From positions 3,162,001 to 3,226,000 of the forward strand of contig CANTUV010000002.1 of assembly GCA_947685225.1 (NCBI GenBank): DNA of 64,000 nucleotides, in the 5' to 3' direction. The notes beneath the pieces are model-generated. The model ran no database searches. It was given only the letters and a program-made list of their open reading frames with translations, and was not told the DNA's origin. Below, piece after piece: positions 55,601 to 64,000 of the stretch; the first letter of the stretch is position 1; every line of letters starts with the position of its first letter. This stretch comes from Garcia nutans (taxonomy: Eukaryota; Streptophyta; Magnoliopsida; Malpighiales; Euphorbiaceae). The translations under genes were made by a program, and so were the position numbers.

Positions 55601-57704
55601 AAACATGGCCAAATCTCTTTTGATTGAATTTAAACACATTATGCACAACATAACCCCATTCAAATGAATATAAACAATGTCATTAACACATATCTTGCAT
55701 GCTCATCACAATATTCACATTAACAATACATCAACAACACATTTAATCACTCAACACTTCAAAACCCTAAACCAACATCACTCTTGTTCTTTCAATATCC
55801 ACATCCACTTAACTTACCATCTTCAAACCAAAACCAACACCAATTTAACTTACAATCAATCTCAACACTTATAAACACATCTCAAACACACTCAATCATA
55901 AGATCAACAATTCATAACTCACTTCAAACACAACCTCAAAATAACAAAGGAAAACAAGAGAGTACTTACCTTAATTGAAGAAATTTCACAAATCTCCAAC
56001 TTAATCCTTTGATTCTCCCTTCAATTTGATGTTTAGAACTTAGAACACCTCTCTTCCTCTGCCTTTCCTTTGATAGCCGGCCACACCAAAAGAGAAGAGA
56101 AGAAAAGAAATAATGACAAGTCAAACTTCTCTTCTTCTTTAAATATCCACCATGCAATTCTAACACAACAATTACTTAAATGCCCTCATCCATTTAAACT
56201 TAACTCTTGTCACTCATATGCCCATTTAAGTAATTTCACATATCCCAAATAAATATCCTCTTCCATTGACCATCCCTTTTGACTTATGCATATGTTATTT
56301 ATACTACCATATATGCAACATATACACTTCCTTTAAAAATTCTTTTCTCTTACAATTTGACACATACATTCAATCCAATTAAAACAACCATAATATTCAA
56401 AACTTCTAGGGCATAAATTGGGATATTACAATTCTCTCCCCCTTAAATAATTTCGTCCTCGAAATTATCGATACCGTAACAATTCATTCTTAATAAAATA
56501 TTATCTTAACTTCCATAAGAAGTTAATTATATGCTTAAGTTATTATGTCATCAAATCATATAACTTCAACTCTTCCTTTTAGAATCAACCATCTTCTCTA
56601 AATTCCATAACTCATCATTCTATACGTTTATATATTTTATTACTTCCTTCATCAAACATTCAAAATAACTCATTACATTTCCTATTAATGACTTTATACA
56701 AGAATCAAATCATACTATAGTACATTTATACTTCATTCAATCTTTATATTTAATATATTGTTTTCCTTCACCTCTTTGTAATTATTCTCTTAACTTTAAT
56801 CTTAAAAATCATTGGTTTATATCTGAACATTAATTATCCCGTCATTAGAATCACTGTCTAAATAGACATTTATCAAACCTTAATTGATAACAAGATCCTT
56901 ATTTTTCATAAGTGGAGTTATTTCCTTAGCATGCTTTTCACTTAACTTACATATTAATACATTACCTTTCAACTTATTTTATAAATAACCAATCTTTTCC
57001 CTTTTTATCATGATTTATAACTACTATAACTCCATTCATTCATGTCCAATCACACTTTAAAATTTTACATCATATACATTATCATGTAAATAATTATACT
57101 CTTAGTACAACTATACACATTAAATCTCGCTAATGATTCATAATCTTAGCCAAATCCATATCAATTGATCTATCTGTCACAATATGCCCACGTTCCAATC
57201 TTGTTCAATTCCAACCAACGACTAAGTTATTTAAACTTATCATGAAATTTCACAATATTCATATATGTATATATAAAACCTAATTTCATTAGGGCAAACT
57301 TATATACAATTCCTGATCTCTTCCGATTCATATTCAGCCAAATTATCATGATAACAAATCACTTCAAATTATCTTAGAATAATTTGCACCAATTCTCATA
57401 AAAATTTTATACCATATTTACTATCTATAGCTCATTCATTTAAACCTCAAGTGATTTGTTTTTGACTTATGCATATGTTATTTATGCTACCATATATGCA
57501 ACATATACACTTCCTTTAAAAATTCTTTTCTCTTTCAATTTGACACATACATTCAATCCAATTAAAACAACCATAATATTCCAAACTTCTAGGGCATAAA
57601 TTGGGATATTACAATGCCATACAGACATGGGCTAGACACTATGACAAGCAGACATGAGCCAGGCACTATGCTAAGTAGACATGAGCATTGGGGCATCCAA
57701 ATCG

Positions 57705-57764
57705 ACATGAGCTAGCTCATGTTGACTTGGACACTAAAAATTGACATGAGTAATGGCTCATGTC
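57705..57764 (+). promoter_or_regulatory. ACATGAGCT palindromes in A5 U3
   Basis: Perfect 18-bp palindrome ACATGAGCTAGCTCATGT (57705-57722) and GACATGAG-TAATGG-CTCATGTC (57743-57764). They are about 140-200 bp upstream of the TATA box. Confidence 0.75.
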
Positions 57765-57901
57765 GATTTAGGGCATCCAAATCAACATGAATCTTAATTC
57801 GAAAAGAATTTAGCTGACCATTTTAGTTTTCTAATCAAGTTGGACTTTGGAATAACCCGCAGATTAACAAGATTAGGGTTGGAAGTTAAGCAATTTTTAC
57901 C

Positions 57902-57909
57902 TATAAATA
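57902..57909 (+). promoter_or_regulatory. Putative TATA box of A5 LTR
   Basis: TATAAATA, matching the position in other family A LTRs. Candidate promoter. Confidence 0.5.
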
Positions 57910-58374
57910 GACAACTAAACACATAAAGAGGGGATTCTTTTTGGAGACAATAAGTAATTAGCAACAACTAAGATATAGCAACTAGCACATATTAACAATA
58001 GACACAGAGCAATTAGCAAACCAACAATCATCAATACAATGCACCAAAGGTAGTAACTAGTGTCTTTGTTTTGCTTAGCCAGAGTTCCAAGTTGCTGTAA
58101 GAAAAGTTTAGATCAATATATAATTTTGGTGGAGACAACAAACTAAGGTATGTTATCTAATTTTAATTCATTTAAATTCACCACAAGATGATTTGATGAT
58201 GATATTAAACACTGATTATATTTATATCTAGCCTTTTATCCAAATAACTCCAATAGTTTATATTTCTTGATTTCAATTCATATGTATTTATTAAAACATG
58301 TCCAATTTCTTATGTTGATTGACTTTAAACTCATAGTATGTTACATATTTAACTTTGCTTCATCCAGTAGCCAA

Positions 58375-58810
58375 AACCCTAATCCACAAACACTAAACTC
58401 CAAAAAAACCTTAATTTCATCTAGTGGCCTTAAACCCTAACCCTAAACCTAACCAGTAAAACCAATTCCCCAACCTTGGAAACCTAAACCCTAGTTTCCA
58501 AACCCTAATTCATATAAACCTTAAACCCAATTTCCAAACCCAGAGCCAAAACTCTAAACCCTAATCTGTAACTCCTAAACCCGAATTTCCAAACCCAAAT
58601 TTCATAAACCCTAGTATCCAGAACCTTAATTCCAAACCCTAATTCATAAAATCCCTAATCTTAGAAACCTAACCCTGATCCAAAAATATCCAAAATGTTA
58701 AAACCTTAATTTCCATGTTAAAACCCCAAAACCTTAATTTTTATATATAAAACCCTAAAATCTTAATTTCCAAACCAAAACCCTAATTTTGTTTCCAAAA
58801 CCTAAAACTA
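58375..58810 (+). repeat. Telobox-like AAACCCTAA cluster in A5 LTR
   Basis: More than a dozen irregularly spaced CCCTAA/CCTAA words, many as AAACCCTAA, with TTTCCAAA spacers. Too irregular and interspersed to be a telomere array. Downstream of the TATA box, so inside the transcribed leader part of the LTR. Confidence 0.75.
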
Positions 58811-59569
58811 TATTTTTAACCTTACAAACCCTAAGTCTAATATGTAAACACTGATTTTGTATATTTAATGCTTTTTTGATTATTTAATTTGTTACAAGCC
58901 TTTATGATGGATGATTTATTTTATTCAATTTATAATCAATGTTGTGATTTAATTGCTATGTTTGAATGGTTTAATTTATTTTGTTAATTGTTTATTATAT
59001 TGATTTATCATTTGGATTTTAAGGTATGTAAAAAAGCATGTTTTCACTTTATAGGTGCCTTAGTTATTTTTAATTATGTAATTTATTTTTCAAAGTTTGG
59101 GATTTTTATAAAGGACATGTTTTCACCTTTTGGTATGTGTCCTATTGTATTTATTTTTATGGACTTGGACATTGTAAAGGATATTTCCATCCTTAGATGG
59201 GAGCCTATTTTTGTTTATTTTTATTTTAGTAAATTGATGGGTGTTTATTTCTTTTAAATTTGTGTAGTATGGATAATATCATAACAACTAAGAATTTAAT
59301 AATATATGGACATGAAAATGAACTGGCATTATGGGGGTGCTGGGTCATTCTCACCTTCCCCATACGTTTCTAACTTTCAGAACCCATTAGGTGATTGGGG
59401 ATTCCTTGGGAATCGAGTCATCCACCCCTTTCTTTTTTCCCAGCCCGTCCGGGTGGCAAGTCCATTTTCTCTGGGTTTAGGCACGTGCTTTCTATAGCCC
59501 TGAGCCTAACAGTGTCTAAGTCATAAGAACCATTCCACCAGGAGTTGGGGCAAAAATCTCCGCTCACAG

Positions 59570-59586
59570 TGGCGACTCCACTGGGA
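59570..59586 (+). other. Primer-binding site of A5, tRNA-Arg type
   Basis: TGGCGACTCCACTGGGA one base after the LTR end; the best-preserved copy in the window. Confidence 0.85.
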
Positions 59587-60609
59587 TAAGAATTTTGTTG
59601 GTCTTTATATTATTTCATTATTTCTTATTATGATATTATCCATTTCATCATTTAGATTGCATTTTGTGTGTGAGTTAGGATGCCCATGTTACCCGAGTTA
59701 TATTATGTGAAAGATAACATACTTTCACTCAAGGTATGGAGATCAAGCATAACATAACCACTCATAGCCTCATACCGTTTGGTATATACTTTCTATGGGA
59801 GACTAAGCTTTTCAACCCAAAGACTAAAGCCTATGTAGTTGGCCTAGTTACTTTTCTTAGGTTTTTACATAAATGCTTGTTGTTTGACTATGATTGACAT
59901 GTCTTGGTTTAAACCATGGCTTATTTGATTTATTCTTTTCCTAATGTGACCTAACTATATTATAAGCCCAAAATAATTTTATTCTTTTAAGTCCAAAAGA
60001 TCAAAATTATTTTTAAAACTTTTTAAGATGGTCTTTGAGCATAAAACCTTTTAAAGATGGGTCAAAATTCTTTCTAACTCATAGCCCAAGCTCAAAGCCC
60101 AAAATTCATTTACAAACCTTTTTACAATGGGCTTTGAAACAAAACCATTTTTTATATCATTCAAATTATAAACCTTTTCTTAAATTGGGCTTATAACTAT
60201 TTAGGCCAATTATGGAATACTAAAAATTAATTATGGGCCTAATTTATACCAAGAATTGTTAATCGTGGGCTTATTTGTGGCATGAATCATTAGTTGGTTT
60301 TTTTCCAAATAGAAAATCTATTTATGATAAACTCTTTAATTTGGTTTTAATCCATAATATAGCATAAAAGCTATTTTTAGTTGATCCAATGGATTAAGGC
60401 TTAATTAATGAGAATTATCATGGACTGACATCTATGTTTAAAAATACAACTATTGGTTAAAACCGTCCAAGTGAATTTTGTCAAAAATAAGATGTCCCAT
60501 ATTGATATTTTGTTAACCATATACCTTGAAAAAGAGGCTCACTATTCATGTGTGGGTGATATAAGGTTGGAAGGGTCGTTCCTACTCTTTTTCTTTTGTT
60601 TGTTTGGTT
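59587..60609 (+). other. Leader region of A5
   Basis: Homologous to 18108-19353 (minus) and to the A4 leader. AT-rich, no gene. Confidence 0.65.
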
Positions 60610-61532
60610 GTTTACTTGTGTACACATGCATACATTACATATCGTTAATCCTTTCTGGCTCATAGACATAGAGTACAATAGTTTAAGGACATACAATAAC
60701 TCGACCTACCTCAGTCACTCAGAGTTCACTGAAGATATAGTTAATTTCACTCCCAGAACCATGAATCCCGACTAAGTTCAAAACCTGGTAAATAAAGCTC
60801 TTGCATCCAAGATGGAAGAGTTAAAAGGGGCCCTAGCTGAGACCGTGAGAACTCAATTAGCTATACTATTGGAAGGAAACAATGTTCAAGCATTTGCTAG
60901 TAACAAAAAAGCCAAAAGATAAGGGAAAGGCTAAGGTAGTCGAATCAGCCTCTGATGAAGATAAAGAAGCTATGGACAATGATGACTGGGAATAGTACTT
61001 CCAAGATCACCAAGAGGATAAGAAAGAAAAGAAGACTACAAAAAAGAAAGCTAAATCTGTAGATGTGGAGAAGATGATTGCTGATTTAATAAAGAAGTTT
61101 GAAAAGAAGCTAAAGGTTGAAGAGGTGTTAGAAGTGGATAAACTTTTTGAACAATATGAAGAAGTCCCTTACAAGTTCAAGATGCCTTCCTTTGCTAAGT
61201 AAATTGGTATAAGAAAATCATCACTTACATGTTAAGCAGCACATCACTGCCATGCAGTCTATTAGAGCTACTAAGGCTCAAAATCTAAGGTATTTCATGC
61301 TCTCATTGGATCCTGTTGTGCATAATTGGTTCAATACCTTAGAGGAAAATACTCAAAAGAATTGGGACTTTTTTTATAAAGCCCTCATCCAGCAGTATAG
61401 GTATAATGTGGAATTGGAAGTTATCCTAATGGAGGTAGAGTCAATCAGGCAGAAGCAGAGTGAGAATTGTGTTGACTATGGGAAAATGTAGAGGAATAAG
61501 GTTGTACTATTTAAGAAAAGGCCAGACGAGTC
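60610..61532 (+). pseudogene. gag: Gag N-terminal and capsid region of A5, broken
   Basis: A lysine/glutamate-rich N-terminal part (about 60740-61150) with several stops, then an open block 61252-61491 with LSLDPVVHNWFNTLEE and QQYRYNVELEV, the Tat/Ogre-type capsid region. It stops at a TAG (61489-61491) where A4 has TGG. Sequence ends at GACGAGTC, where the inverted A6 LTR starts. It complements the C-terminal pieces kept in A1-A3. Confidence 0.8.
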
Positions 61533-62209
61533 TGTGAGCAGGGATTTTTGCCCCCACTCCCATGTGGAATAGTTCTTGCAACTTTGGCACTGTTAGGCTT
61601 AGGGCCTTAGAGAAAACGAGCCTAAACTTGAAGAAAATGGAGTCGCCACCTAGATGGACCGGAATGACTCAATCCTAAGGAATCTCCAATCCTCTAATGG
61701 GTTCAAAATGTTTGGTACGCGTGGAAAAGGTGAGAATGACCCAGCACCCTCACAGTGCCTGGTTTATTGGATCCAACCTCCTTTTTAGGTCTAAATAATA
61801 TAAACTCTTAATTATTATGATATTATTCATACTACATGTGATAATTAAAATAAAAAATTATTGTACAAAAATTAAATTAATGTTCAAAACAAAACAACAA
61901 ATGGGCATCCATACGAGACGGAAACATGCCCTTACAAATATATCCAATGTCTAAGATAAATAGGACACCCACTAAAAGGTAGAAACATGTCCTTTATAAT
62001 AGTCCCAAAATCTTTAAACGATAAAATAAATTTCATATAAAAAACTAAGACACCCATAAAGTGGAAACATGCCTTTTACAATTCAAGAAATCAAACAAAT
62101 AACAAATTAAATTATGCAAGCATCCACAATAATAAATCATCCATTTGTAAGTAAATCATGAACATATATTAATAGATTAAATAATCAAAACTAGGGCTCA
62201 ATCATAAAT

Positions 62210-62860
62210 TAATTGTTCAAATGTATAAAATTAGGGCTTAAATTTTGAATTAGGGTTTTTTGGTATTTTGAGAATATATTAGGGTTTACTGGATGTTTGG
62301 GATTAAATTAAGGAACTAGGGTTTTAAGGATTTTGGGTTTTGGATATTGGGGTTTTAAGGAATTAGGGCTTTGGATTAAGGTTGAAGGTTTTAGTCCAGG
62401 GCTTAGAAATTTGGTTATTGAATTAGGTTTACTCAATAGGTTTAGAAATTAGGGTTTAAGTGTTTAAGGCTTAAGAGTTATAGATTAGGGTTTTGGAATT
62501 TTGAAAGTTAGGGTTTGGAAGCCGTGGTTTAGGTTTTAGGGTTTTGTAAGTTAGGATTTAAGTTTTTGGATTTTGGATTTTGGATTTGGTTTTGGTTTCT
62601 GGATGTTTAAGGTTTGGTTTTTAAAGTTTTGGATTTAAGGTGGAGATTACTTAATATTTAGGATTTGGTTTAGGTTTTAGGAATTAGGGTTTGGTTTATG
62701 TTTAGTTAGGGTTTCTGGATGTTTAAGGTTTTGTTTAGGTTTTGGGAATTAAGGTGGAGGTTACTGGATATTTTTGGACTTGAGGTTTTGATTTTTTTTT
62801 TTAAAAAGGTTGAGATTAGTGTTTGAAGGTTTAGGGTTCTTAGGTTTAAAAAAGGGATAA
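62210..62860 (-). repeat. Telobox-like TTAGGGTTT cluster in A6 LTR
   Basis: Many TTAGGGTTT and GGGTTTTGGA words at irregular spacing. Equivalent to 58375-58810 on the other strand. Confidence 0.7.
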
Positions 62861-63245
62861 TTTCATTCTACTAGGAATTTGGTCATTAAATTAAACGAAT
62901 GACCATAACTCTTCGTGCAATCTAGGATTAATTTAACACTGGTTAAAATGGCTTTCCAATCACTAGTTGATATTTGTTTTTCAAAGGAAACACACTTATT
63001 GTACATTGAAACAAATTGTAAATCTATAGATCAAGCCACTATAAATTTAAATGGATTTAGTGATTGAAGGAAAACCTTTGTTGTTGATTCCACAAAAATT
63101 AATATATTGAAACAAGCCCTCCGCTACTACTTGCCTAGATCAATCGGTGCTTTTGGCTGAAGTCTCCCTTATTATTGCTTTTGTTAAACCGTGCTAATTG
63201 CTGGCTATCCTTTAAGATTGTTGTTAATCCCCCTGTTACTATTGT

Positions 63246-63253
63246 TATTTATA
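63246..63253 (-). promoter_or_regulatory. Putative TATA box of A6 LTR
   Basis: TATAAATA on the minus strand at the family A position. Confidence 0.45.
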
Positions 63254-63378
63254 GATGAATTAGGTTTAAAACTAAAACCCTAATACTTAATTCGACAGTA
63301 AAAAACAAGTCCATCTTAATTAGGAAGCTGAATTAAAGGATCATGATGGAGTAGGACACCCCAAACCCATGGACCATA

Positions 63379-63402
63379 GCGGATTGGGGACTCCCAATCC
63401 GC
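63379..63402 (-). promoter_or_regulatory. 10-bp hairpin in A6 U3
   Basis: GCGGATTGGG-GACT-CCCAATCCGC, a perfect 10-bp stem about 126 bp upstream of the TATA box in element orientation. Its sequence is unlike the dyads of any other LTR here. Confidence 0.72.
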
Positions 63403-63413
63403 AATTGACCATG

Positions 63414-64000
63414 TGTTGCGCTCTAATTGACACTACTAGAACTACACTCGCAAGTATACGAGGTTACTTTAGTGTCTTGGTGAACACCTCAAGGTCGTCT
63501 CACAAGGAAGCTAGATAAGCTAATTGATTATCAGGTTGCAAATAACAAATTATAATAAATTTAAATTGCTAACAACTAATGAAAACAGATCGATTGGAGT
63601 TTAAAATAATAAAAGTAAACTGAGCTGATATATTGATTCCCTTAATAGAAAGGTCTAGGGTTTGCACTTCTCTACTAACTTATATGTATGAACGGTTATT
63701 CCTCTCAACCAATTTAATTTCAAAGATTAGATCTCAAGCAACTTAATTAATCGATTCAAGGAAATAAGCTCTCGCATTCAAACCTCTTTCAAATAATCTT
63801 GTTACAATTGAAATAATCCTTTTCTTATGTTATATTTCTAATTCACCTAAGTCCCTAATTGAATTGTTCTAGCATTAGACTTCATCTCTTAATCCTTCAT
63901 CTAATACCTCAAACACATAATTTGTGGCCAATCAATCATATATTAACATTAATCCATTCAATTAATACTAAAGAAATAATTCAGTTAAGAGCAATAACCA
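63414..64000 (-). repeat. Athila-like (family B) LTR, partial, runs off the window
   Basis: Reverse complement ends ...GAGCGCAACA as in the B 5' LTR, and includes CCTCGTATACTTGCGAGTG and CCAATTGTG-like segments at clear but imperfect similarity to 34860-35486. No primer site next to it on the left, so it is a 3' LTR or a solo LTR. Confidence 0.85.

Larger units (their letters stand above)
53685..57613 (-). mobile_element. Internally deleted family D chromovirus
   Basis: A full 3' LTR (53685-56430, 2746 bp), a polypurine tract (GGGGGAGAG core, 56431-56443), about 1 kb of AT-rich interior with no recognisable coding sequence, and only the first 152 bp of the 5' LTR (57462-57613). Flanked by ATGCC duplications (53680-53684 and 57614-57618). 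Primer site, gag and pol are gone. Confidence 0.9.
57614..59568 (+). repeat. A5 5' LTR, second part
   Basis: Continues the LTR after the nested insertion: tandem GACATGAGC repeats and palindromes (57614-57790), a TATA box (57902-57909), an AAACCCTAA-rich stretch (58375-58810), and the conserved end GGGGGTGCTGGGTCATT ... CGCTCACA at 59568. Confidence 0.88.
53483..61532 (+). mobile_element. Unit A5: Tat/Ogre-like element with nested chromovirus in its 5' LTR
   Basis: LTR start TGTAGACC at 53483; the LTR is broken at 53684 by a deleted chromovirus and resumes at 57614 to end at 59568. Removing the insertion gives an LTR of about 2.15 kb, matching A1. Then tRNA-Arg primer site (59570-59586), leader and gag fragment, which stops abruptly at 61532 where an inverted LTR begins. 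A subtype distinct from A1-A3. Confidence 0.85.
61533..63413 (-). repeat. Unit A6: family A LTR, minus strand, U3 end cut
   Basis: Starts (plus coordinates) TGTGAGCAGGGATTTTTG, the reverse complement of an LTR end, and continues with CCAGCACCCTCACAGTGCC and TTAGGGTTT-rich sequence (about 62210-62860). A TATA box is at 63246-63253 (minus). It abuts A5 gag with no primer site between, and its U3 is cut at about 63413 by an Athila-like LTR. Confidence 0.82.

Noticed and set aside
56444..57461. Remnant pol in the deleted chromovirus
   Set aside because: A few short words resemble the intact element, but no frame or motif could be supported.
58375..58810. Telomere or interstitial telomere array
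   Set aside because: AAACCCTAA words are irregular, mixed with unrelated spacers and sit at a fixed place inside LTRs of both strands.

Overview
The window is plant nuclear DNA made almost entirely of nested and broken LTR retrotransposons. I found no host protein-coding gene, tRNA, rRNA or CRISPR. The tRNA-iMet, tRNA-Asp and tRNA-Arg primer sites, the chromovirus, Athila-like and Tat/Ogre-like protein motifs, the AT-rich background, the AAACCCTAA (plant telomere-type) motifs and the stop codons consistent with C-to-T decay all point to repeat-rich heterochromatin of a flowering plant, probably a eudicot. I cannot name the species.

Three lineages are interleaved. Family A (Tat/Ogre-like; tRNA-Arg primer site; about 2.2 kb LTRs, TGTAGACC...CTCACA) forms the backbone. 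Unit A1 runs from the window start to 21531 (minus strand). It shares an LTR with tandem unit A2 (to 26517, minus). A2 abuts unit A3 (26518-33229, plus) in inverted orientation. A4 (43333-49455, plus), A5 (53483-61532, plus) and A6 (an LTR, 61533-63413, minus) are older and broken. Family A units keep gag fragments but show no pol. Their 3' halves carry long tandem arrays.

Family B/C (Athila-like; tRNA-Asp primer site): element B (33773-43332, plus) has gag-protease, an integrase tail and a second ORF, but has lost reverse transcriptase through most of integrase. Element C (49456-53482, minus) is a decayed pol plus second ORF. Part of another B-type LTR (63414-64000) closes the window.

Family D (Tekay/Del-like chromovirus): one apparently intact element (7223-16869, minus) has a 1549-residue gag-pol, two 2393-bp LTRs that look about 99.7% identical, and an ATCTT target duplication. 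There are also two solo LTRs (1437-3989 and 44894-47437) and one internally deleted element (53685-57613). All four have matching 5-bp target duplications. A2 preserves the empty sites for both D insertions in A1.

The most unusual signal is in non-coding structure. (1) Family A 3' regions hold dozens of tiny hairpins in which the loop stays constant and both stem arms change together. (2) In all three lineages, clusters of perfect palindromes lie upstream of a TATA-like box in the LTR. Their sequence differs between families while their position is kept. The same ACACGGCC/GGCCGTGT dyad occurs in both Athila-like and chromovirus LTRs. (3) Similar dyad clusters lie just upstream of the second ORF of B and of C. 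I suggest these are promoter-proximal control modules; this is inference.
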